The notes under the pieces are model-generated. The model was not told where the DNA came from. It saw only the letters and a list, made by a program, of their open reading frames with translations, and did no database searches. The position numbers and the translations under genes were made by a program. Shown in pieces: positions 48,889 to 57,233 of a stretch of DNA of 64,000 nt. The DNA is from Polynucleobacter sp. MWH-HuK1. Its GTDB lineage: Bacteria; Pseudomonadota; Gammaproteobacteria; Burkholderiales; Burkholderiaceae. Numbering within the stretch: the stretch's first letter is position 1; the number at the start of each line of letters is the position of its first letter. Where the stretch lies: contig NZ_JACVPP010000001.1 in assembly GCF_018881815.1 (NCBI RefSeq), forward strand, positions 2,055,654-2,119,653, in the 5' to 3' direction.

Positions 48889-49803
48889 ATGAAATTGACC
48901 ATTAATAGACTTCTTGCTTTCAGCATCTTTCTTCTTGCGACCCTTCATTTTTCTTTTGCTCATGCTGGCGAGGGCGCTTTCGGGTGGATTTACACCTTAG
49001 ATTTACAGCCCAAAGGAAAGTTGGAGTTTGAGCAGCGACTGCAACTGAATAAACAACAGGCATCGGGCACATACGATGCATGGACCGCCAGAACGGAATT
49101 AGAGTACGGCCTCACCAATGATTTACAAGTAGCAGGCTATATCAACTCCTACTACACCAGCGCCAATCAAAATTACACCAATCCAGAGGCATGCGGCGAT
49201 TCCCCAACCTGTACGGGCGGTTATGGCGTACCTTCTTCACATGACCCTGCTACAGCCTATAAAAAAAGTGGTATTGAGGGCGGATCTCTTGAGGCAATTT
49301 ATCGCATCACCAATCCAGTAACTTCACCTGTCGGCGTAGGCCTTTATCTTGAACCTACATGGGGTAGAAATAAAGATGAATTAGAAGCAAGGCTTTTACT
49401 CCAATCAAACTTTATTGATGATCGATTAATTTTGGCAGGCAACGTCGTAGTCGCCAATGAACGCCTAAAGTTTATTGAAAACGGCAATGTACCTGAATCG
49501 ATGTTGGACTTCCTGGTTGGCGCTAGCTACCGCTTCGCCCCTAAATGGTCAGCTGGAGTTGAAGCACGCTTTCATAACGACTATTCCGAGTTGAATTTAC
49601 GCAACCAAGTACAAAGAGCAACATTTGTTGGTCCCAATCTGCACTATGCAGCAAAAGATTGGTGGGTAACAGGTGCATGGCGCTATCAACTTGCAGGTGG
49701 CACCTGTATGGGTGGCGGTGAAGCGGAATGCTCAAACGCACGCGTTTGGGATAGCCACTCTGTAAATGAATTCATTGTCAAAGTTGGCTTCCCCCTTAAT
49801 TAA
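48889..49803 (+). CDS. DUF6662-like outer-membrane protein
   Basis: 304-residue exported protein. Signal peptide 1-26 ends at AHA-GEG. The mature part begins GEGAFGWIYTLDLQPKGKLEFEQ and has strand-like alternation to the C-terminal FIVKVGFPLN, in keeping with a barrel; it resembles DUF6662 members. No plug domain or TonB box is visible, so it is not a TonB-dependent receptor. It is the first gene after the two Fur-box-like sites and probably founds a five-gene operon. Confidence 0.82.
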   Translation: MKLTINRLLAFSIFLLATLHFSFAHAGEGAFGWIYTLDLQPKGKLEFEQRLQLNKQQASGTYDAWTARTELEYGLTNDLQVAGYINSYYTSANQNYTNPEACGDSPTCTGGYGVPSSHDPATAYKKSGIEGGSLEAIYRITNPVTSPVGVGLYLEPTWGRNKDELEARLLLQSNFIDDRLILAGNVVVANERLKFIENGNVPESMLDFLVGASYRFAPKWSAGVEARFHNDYSELNLRNQVQRATFVGPNLHYAAKDWWVTGAWRYQLAGGTCMGGGEAECSNARVWDSHSVNEFIVKVGFPLN

Positions 49804-49815
49804 ATGAAAGGACTT

Positions 49816-49995
49816 ATGGAAATCCAAAATCTATTAGTTGCAGCACTCACTCACTTGGTCAAATTTCAAGCTACACAATGTCAAACAGCCAAACAAAGAG
49901 CGCTAATGATGTTTGAAAAACTATCCACTCTTCAAGGCATCAACCCAGAAATCCTGGCGCTTTGTAACGAAGCAAACGAATTACTCACCGCATAA
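49816..49995 (+). CDS. Small helical protein, unknown
   Basis: 59-residue protein beginning MEIQNLLVAALTHLVKF. I choose the ATG at 49816 because an AAAGGA ribosome-binding site lies 4 nt upstream; an ATG at 49804 is too close to that site. Two predicted helices, Cys residues at about 21 and 51, no signal peptide. It sits between the outer-membrane and FMN-binding genes, and so is part of the same transcript. Function unknown. Confidence 0.7.
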   Translation: MEIQNLLVAALTHLVKFQATQCQTAKQRALMMFEKLSTLQGINPEILALCNEANELLTA

Positions 49996-50003
49996 ATGAA
50001 CCT

Positions 50004-50576
50004 ATGATTTGGAAACTTAACCCACTGGCTTTAATTGGTGTAGCAATGATGGGCGCACCTCTCATTGCCCATGCAAAAATTTATACCTCTGTAGAGCAGG
50101 CGCAGAAAATTCTTCTGCCTAATAAAGTGCTCACAAAAACACCCATGATCATTACCGATGATCTGCAAGAAAGGATGCGTCTGGCATCAAGTATTCGCCA
50201 CCCCTTTCAAGGAGATCGCATCTGGAGAACATCCGATGGCAGTTGGCTAGTCATTGATGAAGTGGTTGGCAAGCACGAGATGATTACTTATGCGATTGCC
50301 ATTAATGCCAATGGCAGCATCTCCGGTATTGAAATACTGGAGTATGTAGAGTCTTATGGCTATGAAGTGGCGGAGGCGCAATGGCGCAAGCAATTTATTG
50401 GCAAGACGGCGAATGACCCTATTAAGCTCAATCAGGACATTCAAAATATTGGGGGAGCCACCCTCTCTTGTAAGCACCTCACTGATGGTGTGAAGCGAAT
50501 TGCCGTTTTATATGAGTTAGCTCTCAAGAACATCTCTGCGCCAAGCACCCAAATACAAACTATCAAAGCAAAATGA
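50004..50576 (+). CDS. Periplasmic FMN-binding domain protein
   Basis: 190-residue protein with a signal peptide (1-24, cleavage near AHA-KIY) and an FMN_bind domain (about 90-172). The flavin acceptor motif is IGGATLS with Thr153 as the expected site of phosphoester-linked FMN. The Asp usual six residues before Thr is Gln147 here. The ApbE transferase that would attach FMN is the next gene, overlapping by four bases. Expected to carry electrons outside the cytoplasm. Confidence 0.88.
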   Translation: MIWKLNPLALIGVAMMGAPLIAHAKIYTSVEQAQKILLPNKVLTKTPMIITDDLQERMRLASSIRHPFQGDRIWRTSDGSWLVIDEVVGKHEMITYAIAINANGSISGIEILEYVESYGYEVAEAQWRKQFIGKTANDPIKLNQDIQNIGGATLSCKHLTDGVKRIAVLYELALKNISAPSTQIQTIKAK

Positions 50577-51397
50577 TTCGTTGCAAACCTTTACTGGGGA
50601 CCTTTGTAGAAATCTCTATTCGAGAGAATGGAGATGGATTGGAGGCGATCGAAAATGCCTTTAATGCAATTCAAAAAGTCCAAAACCTCATGGGATTTCA
50701 TCATCCTGAGACTGAGCTCAGCCTCATCAATCAACTTGCTCATAAAGAAGCTGTTGAGATTCATCCGTGGACAGCCCAAGTAATCAAGATTGCCAAAGAA
50801 GTTTATTTAGCATCAGATGGCCTATTCAATTGCGGTATTGGTCATCGCCTTGTTGCTGCAGACTTATTGCCGCAACACATCACGTTCACAAACCATGATC
50901 TTGGCGGTATTGAGGATATTCAGTTTTTGGCTCCCGACCTGATTAAATCAAGTCGCCCGGTCTGCTTAGATCTTGGTGGAATTGCCAAGGGCTTTGCGGT
51001 TGATATGGCAGTACGAGTCTTAATCTCCGAGGGAATTACATCGGGATCCGTAAATGCTGGTGGTGACCTACGGGTATTTGGTAAAACTGCACTGCCAATT
51101 CAGATCCGCGATCCAGGGCTTCCTGAAAATCTGATTGAGATTGGTTCCTTGAAAGATGGCGCCATTGCAACAAGTAGTCTTTACTTCGCAAAAAGAGATC
51201 AACAGATGAGTCACATCATTAACCCTTTGGCCAAGAAACTTTCTGAAGTGCATGCTGAGGTTTTGGGTTCTTTCTCAGTGCTTGCTAAAGAGTGCGTCTA
51301 TGCAGACGCCCTCACCAAAGTTCTAGCCTTATCAAACAATGAAAACCATCCATGCTTTGCCCGCTTTTCAGCGCGAGCCCTGAGAATTGCCGCATGA
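50573..51397 (+). CDS. apbE: FAD:protein FMN transferase ApbE
   Basis: 274-residue ApbE. Motifs are LLGTFVEI at the start, LDLGGIAKGFAVD (132-144), NAGGDLRVFG, HIINP, and YADALTK with the metal-binding Asp245. It moves FMN from FAD to a Thr of the acceptor protein. There is no signal peptide or lipobox at the N-terminus, unlike many periplasmic ApbE proteins, so it may act in the cytoplasm. ATGA overlaps join it to both neighbours. Confidence 0.95.
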   Translation: MIRCKPLLGTFVEISIRENGDGLEAIENAFNAIQKVQNLMGFHHPETELSLINQLAHKEAVEIHPWTAQVIKIAKEVYLASDGLFNCGIGHRLVAADLLPQHITFTNHDLGGIEDIQFLAPDLIKSSRPVCLDLGGIAKGFAVDMAVRVLISEGITSGSVNAGGDLRVFGKTALPIQIRDPGLPENLIEIGSLKDGAIATSSLYFAKRDQQMSHIINPLAKKLSEVHAEVLGSFSVLAKECVYADALTKVLALSNNENHPCFARFSARALRIAA

Positions 51398-51819
51398 GCC
51401 GCCTCGGGAAAATGCCGAACTGGCAAAGAAAGTTTGTGATTATCGGGATGATGATGTGCTCTATCACGGGTCTCATGTATCTACTAGGGCATCAATTACA
51501 AATTCAACGATCTATCCTAGGAACACATAACATCCTGGCCGCCCATGGTATCGCTGCCATGCTGGCAACTCTAGCCCTTGGCTCTGTACTACCCTTCCAC
51601 ATCAAGGCGGGCTATAAATCCAACAGGAAGCACTGGAGCGGCTTTAGTCAATTAAGCTTCTTAGCTGTACTTCTCATTACTAGCGCCCTGCTGTACTACG
51701 GCCCCGAAGAGATTCGTGACATCACAGTTGATGCCCACTGGATGACTGGCTTACTTTTCTTTGCTATTTTTCTATTGCATGCATTTCAAAAACTGCACAG
51801 CGCCAATCAACGCAGTTAA
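51394..51819 (+). CDS. His-rich four-helix membrane protein, possible cytochrome b
   Basis: 141-residue protein, start chosen at the ATGA overlap with apbE (51394); a frame from 51352 lies inside apbE. Four hydrophobic helices at about 14-31, 46-69, 86-103 and 113-131. His51 and His69 lie at the ends of helix 2, His115 and His129 in helix 4. The 14-residue spacing of His115/His129 fits a transmembrane b-heme; the DUF4405 group has similar features. It would supply electrons from quinol to the periplasmic flavin protein. Family not certain. Confidence 0.7.
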   Translation: MSRLGKMPNWQRKFVIIGMMMCSITGLMYLLGHQLQIQRSILGTHNILAAHGIAAMLATLALGSVLPFHIKAGYKSNRKHWSGFSQLSFLAVLLITSALLYYGPEEIRDITVDAHWMTGLLFFAIFLLHAFQKLHSANQRS

Positions 51820-51823
51820 AGAT

Positions 51824-52135
51824 CTACTTTTTGCAATAGTGCTTATAGAGCAGACTCATGACCGCAACAGCCACTTCACTAGCTAGAGAATAGTAAATTT
51901 GCTTACCCTCTCTACGCGTCTTTACTAATCTTTCTTTGCGAAGCACGGTTAATTGCTGTGATAGAGTCGGCTGATGTAGATCCAAAGCAGCCTCTAACTC
52001 GCTAACACATTTTTCGCTTTGACCGATTTCACATAAGAGCATCATGCGGTCACTATTAGACAAGACTTTCATTAACTTACAGGCGTCAGCAGCAGATGCC
52101 TGCATTTTCTTGAGCTCGGATTTAGTAATAGTCAT
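51824..52135 (-). CDS. bigR: BigR/SqrR-type ArsR-family repressor
   Basis: 103-residue winged-helix regulator. The recognition helix is in LHQPTLSQQLTVLR. Cys35 and Cys101 are 66 residues apart, exactly as Cys42 and Cys108 of Xylella BigR, which form a disulfide or polysulfide link when persulfides rise and release DNA. It ends the minus-strand pair with the MBL gene (1-nt gap) and probably binds the AT-rich site at 53059-53080. Symbol by inference from this match. Confidence 0.88.
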   Translation of the reverse strand: MTITKSELKKMQASAADACKLMKVLSNSDRMMLLCEIGQSEKCVSELEAALDLHQPTLSQQLTVLRKERLVKTRREGKQIYYSLASEVAVAVMSLLYKHYCKK

Positions 52136-52136
52136 A

Positions 52137-53009
52137 TTAGAGAGCGTTTAAAGGGATTTTTAAATAGGACTTTCCATTAGCTTCCGGCCCTGGAAAATGG
52201 CCCGCTCGAATATTGACCTGAATGGATGGCAATATCAAAGTAGGCATAGCGAGAGTCGCATCTCGCTTAGTGCGCATTTGCACAAATTGTTCCTCAGTTA
52301 TTCCATTGTGAACGTGGATATTGGACTTTTTCTGCTCGCCGACCGTTGTGCAATAAGCTTCAGGACGATCAGTAGGCGGATAGTCATGACACATATATAA
52401 CTTTGTCTCATCAGGGTAAGCCAATACCCTCTGAATAGACCGATATAAAGTCTGAGCACTTCCACCCGGAAAGTCGCAACGCGCTGTACCCACATCTGGC
52501 ATGAAGAGGGTATCCCCAACAAATAGTGCATCCCCAATTTCATAAGCCATGCAAGCAGGTGTATGTCCAGGCACGTATAAGGCCTTTAAAGAGAGATTGC
52601 CAAATTGCAAAGACTCGCCATCTTTTAATAAGTAGTCGAACTGGGATCCATCAATAGCAAATTGCTCGTCGAGATTAAAGACGCCCTTAAATACGTTTTG
52701 CACATTAGCAATGTGGTTGCCAATCACAATCTTGCCACCTAATTTACTCTGAATATATGGTGCTGCAGTTAGGTGATCAGCATGTGCATGGGTTTCTAGT
52801 ATCCAAGTGAGCTGCAATTGCTCACCCTGAATAAAGCTAATGACTTCATCAGCAGACTTTGTAGCGGTTCTGCCTGACTTTGGATCGTAGTTCAATACGG
52901 AGTCTATGACTACGCAAGGGCTTTTTTTACCCGCATAGACCACATAGGTAAAAGTCCAGGTTTCTGGGTCAAAGAATGCCTTAACGTCAGCGCTTGGTTT
53001 TGGGTTCAT
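52137..53009 (-). CDS. ETHE1/Blh-like MBL-fold persulfide dioxygenase
   Basis: 290-residue MBL protein. The metal site is THAHADHLTAAPYI with His74, His76, Asp78 and His79; GHTPACMAYEI, GDTLFMPDVGTARCDFPGG and CHDYPP follow. These are the hallmarks of ETHE1 and Blh enzymes that oxidise glutathione persulfide to sulfite. The gene forms an operon with the repressor and diverges from a TauE-like exporter that could expel the sulfite. Confidence 0.92.
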   Translation of the reverse strand: MNPKPSADVKAFFDPETWTFTYVVYAGKKSPCVVIDSVLNYDPKSGRTATKSADEVISFIQGEQLQLTWILETHAHADHLTAAPYIQSKLGGKIVIGNHIANVQNVFKGVFNLDEQFAIDGSQFDYLLKDGESLQFGNLSLKALYVPGHTPACMAYEIGDALFVGDTLFMPDVGTARCDFPGGSAQTLYRSIQRVLAYPDETKLYMCHDYPPTDRPEAYCTTVGEQKKSNIHVHNGITEEQFVQMRTKRDATLAMPTLILPSIQVNIRAGHFPGPEANGKSYLKIPLNAL

Positions 53010-53058
53010 AGCAGAGCTTCCTAAAAATATCCTAATTACACCTCAAAAAGAGTAATTG

Positions 53059-53080
53059 ATATATATATTTATATATTATC
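53059..53080. promoter_or_regulatory. Candidate BigR operator
   Basis: The divergent spacer holds ATATAT-ATTT-ATATAT, an AT-only dyad of the kind BigR binds. It lies between the MBL and TauE-like genes, so one site could control both directions. Confidence 0.55.
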
Positions 53081-53100
53081 TTAATATAAAATTAATTGCA

Positions 53101-53919
53101 ATGGACTACTCAATCTTCATCAGCCCCGCCTTAGGCCTTATCGTTGGCTTATTAATGGGGCTTACCGGTGCAGGAGGCGGCATCTTATCTGTGCCTCTGC
53201 TGGTTTTTGTTTTGCATCTACCTGTAGCTGAAGCAGCACCTGTCTCTCTTTCTGCTATTGCACTCTCTGCAGGCGTAGGCGCACTACTTGGATTGAAGAA
53301 TAAAATTTTGCGCTACAAGGCTGCGGGCTTTATGGCCATATTTGGACTCCTCCTCTCGCCACTAGGTCTTTGGGTGGCGCAAAGAGTGCCTAATGCCCCA
53401 CTACTCATTCTTTTTAGTGGCACATTGTTTTTTGTTTCAACCCGCTTACTACTTCAAGCTAGAAGAGAAATTCTTCAACTCCCCAAGAGAAATCGCAAGC
53501 CACCCCCATGCCTACTGAATCCAGAAGTCGGAAAATTGAATTGGAATATCCCCTGCGCAAGATCCCTAATGCTCTCCGGAAGTTGGGCGGGCTTCTTGTC
53601 AGGACTACTGGGTGTTGGCGGTGGCTTTGTAATTGTTCCGGCCTTGAAACGCTATACCGACCTTCCAGTGCAATCGATTGTTGCTACCTCACTAGGTGTA
53701 CTCGCCATTATCTCTAGCGGTGGTGTAGTCTTTTCAGCCGTCTCAGGAAATTTAGATTTATCACTTGCGGCGCCTTTTTCATTGGGGGCTTTATGCGGCC
53801 TTCTGGTTGGTCGCGCGCTAGGTAAAAAATTGAGTGGCCCAAGGCTGCAACAAATCTTTGCCATACTTACTTTTGGTGTTGCGATCAGTCTTACCATCAA
53901 GGGCATTAACGCCTTATGA
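53101..53919 (+). CDS. TauE/SafE-family sulfite exporter
   Basis: 272-residue membrane protein with about eight helices. The GLIVGLLMGLTGAGGGI motif and its repeat GFLSGLLGVGGGFVIVP are the two TauE/SafE signatures. I start at ATG 53101; a frame from TTG 53056 would translate the AT-rich operator into an unlikely peptide. No clear ribosome-binding site is seen, so the mRNA may be nearly leaderless. In the BigR operon of Xylella a similar exporter is present. Confidence 0.92.
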   Translation: MDYSIFISPALGLIVGLLMGLTGAGGGILSVPLLVFVLHLPVAEAAPVSLSAIALSAGVGALLGLKNKILRYKAAGFMAIFGLLLSPLGLWVAQRVPNAPLLILFSGTLFFVSTRLLLQARREILQLPKRNRKPPPCLLNPEVGKLNWNIPCARSLMLSGSWAGFLSGLLGVGGGFVIVPALKRYTDLPVQSIVATSLGVLAIISSGGVVFSAVSGNLDLSLAAPFSLGALCGLLVGRALGKKLSGPRLQQIFAILTFGVAISLTIKGINAL

Positions 53920-54479
53920 GAAAACTTCTCAAATTTCTTCTTTATATACTAGCAATCGGTCTCCTGGGAGTTCCACTGATGTCGATAAATAAACCAATTT
54001 CCTTGCTATCTAGCTCAATTAGCTCCATCTCTGGGATCGTCAGCAATCTCAATAATGAATTGCTCGAATACGTGAATCCAGAAAAACCTACTCACGATCA
54101 TTCCTCCGTCTACTACAAGCGCTTTTTTATCTCTAAATTTAATTTGGGTGATAAGCCAATTGAAGCCAAGTTTTCATCACCGATGCAGATTGCTGATGGC
54201 GATCAAATTACAGTAGCTGGATACCAAAAAGGTGAAGCTCTTCAAGTTCTCGCCTATAGCAACCAAACCCAACAAGTCAGCAGTAATGAAAATTGGATCA
54301 TCCTCGGACTAGGGGCGCTCTTCTTTTTTGCCGTAGCGATTGGCCTTCTCAATAGTGAATTGGTAGCTGAAGGCGCATTGATTCCAAAACTCTTTCTTTT
54401 CGGATTTACCTTAGTTGGTATTTATATGGGCTATCGCGCCCTACTGATATGGGAAGCAGTAAAGCTAATAGCCAGCTAA
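53916..54479 (+). CDS. Membrane protein, unknown, coupled to the sulfite exporter
   Basis: 187-residue protein with an N-terminal hydrophobic segment (about 4-24), a periplasmic-looking middle (about 60-120, strand-rich, with HDH near 60), and two further helices (about 127-146 and 158-178). The start overlaps the TauE stop (ATGA), so translation is coupled. I do not recognise the family; it may partner the exporter. Confidence 0.72.
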   Translation: MRKLLKFLLYILAIGLLGVPLMSINKPISLLSSSISSISGIVSNLNNELLEYVNPEKPTHDHSSVYYKRFFISKFNLGDKPIEAKFSSPMQIADGDQITVAGYQKGEALQVLAYSNQTQQVSSNENWIILGLGALFFFAVAIGLLNSELVAEGALIPKLFLFGFTLVGIYMGYRALLIWEAVKLIAS

Positions 54480-54487
54480 AAAGAAAA

Positions 54488-54513
54488 AACCCTTATTGCT
54501 AAGGGCTTTTTTA
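54488..54513 (+). terminator. Terminator of the TauE operon
   Basis: CCCTTA-TTGC-TAAGGG stem, then C and TTTTTT. Convergent with livF, whose stop is about 30 nt away. Confidence 0.82.
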
Positions 54514-54544
54514 TTGGAGGCAGTTTGGGTATCTAACTAGCTAC

Positions 54545-55273
54545 TTAGTGGCCACCAGCACCACCCAAGTAAGCTGCTTTCACAGCAGGATCGTCCTTGA
54601 GCTTAGCAGCGGGTCCGTGAGTAGCGATCTTGCCATTCTCAAGCACATAACCGTAGTCAGCCACATTCAAGGCTGCAGCAGCAAACTGCTCAACCAACAA
54701 CATGGTCACGCCTTGCGACTTCAAGTTAGAGATGATCTTAAATACTTCCTCAACCAAAATTGGTGCCAAACCCATAGATGGTTCATCCAAGAGAATAATC
54801 TCTGGATTGAGCATCACTGCACGAGCCATAGCTAACATTTGTTGCTCACCACCAGATAGGGTTCCAGCCAATTGGTTGCGACGCTCTTTCAAGCGAGGGA
54901 ACATTTCGAGAGACTTTTCCAAATCATTCTTGATGTCGCCTTTTGGACGGCTCCCAGTAAAGCGTGGAAATGCGCCCAACAATAAATTGTCGGTAACTGA
55001 CATCGTCGTAAACACACGACGACCTTCAGGGCTATGAGCCAAACCTAAGCGGGCGATTTTATGAGAGTCGTAACCATCAATTTTTTCACCGCCCAGAGTG
55101 ACTTCACCAGCCGTTGGTTTGATCATGCCAGTGATGGCACGCATAGTTGTTGTTTTGCCGGCGCCGTTTGAGCCAATCAAAGTTATCACCTGTCCTTTTG
55201 GAACATCAATATTGATGCCGTGGAGGACTTTGACTTTGCCGTAGCCTGCTTCAAGATTCTTAATAGATAACAT
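54545..55273 (-). CDS. livF: Branched-chain amino-acid ABC transporter ATPase LivF
   Basis: 242-residue ATPase, one of two that power high-affinity uptake of Leu/Ile/Val or related acids. Walker A GSNGAGKT is at 34-41, the signature LSGGEQQMLA and Walker B LLDEPSMGLAP follow. I start at ATG 55273, which gives the usual MLSIKNLEAGYG opening; a longer frame would overlap the end of the livM-livG fusion. Last gene of the minus-strand liv run. Confidence 0.93.
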   Translation of the reverse strand: MLSIKNLEAGYGKVKVLHGINIDVPKGQVITLIGSNGAGKTTTMRAITGMIKPTAGEVTLGGEKIDGYDSHKIARLGLAHSPEGRRVFTTMSVTDNLLLGAFPRFTGSRPKGDIKNDLEKSLEMFPRLKERRNQLAGTLSGGEQQMLAMARAVMLNPEIILLDEPSMGLAPILVEEVFKIISNLKSQGVTMLLVEQFAAAALNVADYGYVLENGKIATHGPAAKLKDDPAVKAAYLGGAGGH

Positions 55274-55304
55274 GGTATTTACCGATTTAATATGTTCTAG
55301 TGAT

Positions 55305-57233
55305 TTAAGTACCCAAGTAGGCATGAATCACCTTCTCGTCTGCCTGAACTTCAGCTGGTTTACCTTCTGCAATCTTTTGACCGAAGTCCAATACAGAAAC
55401 GGTATCGCAAACTGACATCACCACATCCATGTGATGCTCAATCAGGATGAAGGTAATACCGCTATCGCGGATCTTACGAATAATGCGCAAGAGTTCTTTA
55501 ATGTCAGGAGCTGTCAAGCCTGCTGCTGGCTCATCCAACAGGAGTAACTCAGGGTCCAATGCCAAGGCACGGGCAATCTCGAGCAAACGCTGTTTACCAT
55601 ATGGCAAGTTACGCGCTTCTTCGTTAGCCAAGTCATCCAAACCAACGAACTTGAGGAGCGCCATTGCACGAGCATGGGCTTCAGCTTCTTCACGCTTGTA
55701 GCGTGGCAGATTCAAAGCGATTTCGACCATGTTTGACTTGAAGGTGTGATGCAAGCCAACCAAAATGTTTTGGATCGCAGTCATTTCACCAAAAAGCTGA
55801 ACGTTTTGGAAGGTACGTGCAATACCAGACAAGGCAATGTCGGAAGATGTCTTACCAACAACGCTTTCGCCAGCGTACAAAACGTTACCGGCTGTAGGTA
55901 TATAAATACCTGTCAACACGTTCATCATGGTGCTCTTACCGGAACCGTTAGGACCGATCAAGCCATGAATAGTGCCGCGCTTGATGCTCAAATCAACATT
56001 ATTCAGGGCTTTCAGGCCGCCGAACTGCATCAATACAGAGTCAACCTTCAACAGCTCTGCGCCAGCGTTTGCGCTGGACACGTTACTAATGAAGCTAATA
56101 GAGTCATCAACCACTTCAGCATCACCACCACGTGTGGTTTTTGCTTTGCCAACGATCGATTGATAGAAGCTCTTTGCAAAACCAACGATACCGTTTTGCA
56201 AGTAGTACACCACCAACAAAATCATGAAGCCGAAAATACTCAAACGCCAGTCGGAAATTGTGTTGAGCCAGAATGAGAATGCTGCTAAGCCTACTACGCC
56301 CGCGATAGGTACTGCAACGCGACGCAAAGTAGTCGTCTTCTTAGACAGAGCCATACCAGCGCCAACCATTACCACAAGGGCAATGACCGAGGCAACGATA
56401 CGGAACAAGTTGATATCGTCCAAGAGTTTCGGCAACAACACAATGATGGCTGCACCAATCAAAGCACCAAGGCGAGACTTGCGTCCACCCATAATGATGC
56501 CGAGCAAGAACAAAACAGCAAGTTCGTTGTTGTAAGTATTTGGTGAAATGTATTGCTCGGAGTATGCATACAAGCAACCAGCCAAACCTGCGAAAGCAGC
56601 GCTAATCACAAATGCGATTACCTTAAAGCGATACACAGATACACCCATACAGTCACAGGCAATCGGACTATCACGCAAGGCTTCAAAAGCACGGCCAATT
56701 TGTGACTTCACAAAACGGTCTACAACAATCATTGAAATGATCAAGATAATGCCAACCATCCAGAAGTACTCTGCCTTGGTCATTGGCACGCCCATTAAAT
56801 CAGGCTTAGGAATCTTGATACCCAATGGGCCTTCAGTCAACCAAGTCATCTCATTAATGAGAATCTGTGCAATGGTTCCGAATGCCAAGGTCACCATCGC
56901 CAAATACGGTCCAATTACCTTCAGAGCTGGCAATGCCAAGATCCCGCCGAAGATAGAGGTCACGATGATGGATGCGGGTAAGGTTCCCCAAATTGTCCAA
57001 CCGAAATGGAAGTACAAAACACCAGCAGTGTATGAGCCGATACCAAACAGAGCTGCATGACCCAAGGAAACCTGACCAACATAACCCACCACGATATCTA
57101 AGCCATACAACAAGATGGTATAGATCAGAATGGTTTCAACTAAGTGAATGTAATAAGGGTTATGAATAAACAACGGCAAACAAATGAGTGCCGCAATCGC
57201 AATTAATAGCGGTATTAGAGACTTCTTCATCAT
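55305..57233 (-). CDS. livMG: LivM-LivG fusion: permease plus ATPase
   Basis: 642-residue fusion. Residues about 1-300 form the LivM permease with GYVGQVSLGHAALFGIG near 50-66 and the conserved SPIACDCMGV loop. An extra helix near 315-340 leads to a linker, and about 390-642 is a complete LivG ATPase with Walker A GPNGSGKST (about 426), the QNVQLF loop, LPYGKQRLLEIARAL and LLLLDEPAAGL. In E. coli these are two proteins. The frame is uninterrupted, so this is a real fusion. Confidence 0.93.
   Translation of the reverse strand: MMKKSLIPLLIAIAALICLPLFIHNPYYIHLVETILIYTILLYGLDIVVGYVGQVSLGHAALFGIGSYTAGVLYFHFGWTIWGTLPASIIVTSIFGGILALPALKVIGPYLAMVTLAFGTIAQILINEMTWLTEGPLGIKIPKPDLMGVPMTKAEYFWMVGIILIISMIVVDRFVKSQIGRAFEALRDSPIACDCMGVSVYRFKVIAFVISAAFAGLAGCLYAYSEQYISPNTYNNELAVLFLLGIIMGGRKSRLGALIGAAIIVLLPKLLDDINLFRIVASVIALVVMVGAGMALSKKTTTLRRVAVPIAGVVGLAAFSFWLNTISDWRLSIFGFMILLVVYYLQNGIVGFAKSFYQSIVGKAKTTRGGDAEVVDDSISFISNVSSANAGAELLKVDSVLMQFGGLKALNNVDLSIKRGTIHGLIGPNGSGKSTMMNVLTGIYIPTAGNVLYAGESVVGKTSSDIALSGIARTFQNVQLFGEMTAIQNILVGLHHTFKSNMVEIALNLPRYKREEAEAHARAMALLKFVGLDDLANEEARNLPYGKQRLLEIARALALDPELLLLDEPAAGLTAPDIKELLRIIRKIRDSGITFILIEHHMDVVMSVCDTVSVLDFGQKIAEGKPAEVQADEKVIHAYLGT

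Noticed and set aside
53056..53100. N-terminal extension of the TauE-like protein from TTG
   Set aside because: It would translate the AT dyad into IYIFIYYLNIK, unlike family members.
55746..57060. Plus-strand frames of 170-176 codons
   Set aside because: They lie opposite the livM-livG fusion and show no protein-like motifs.
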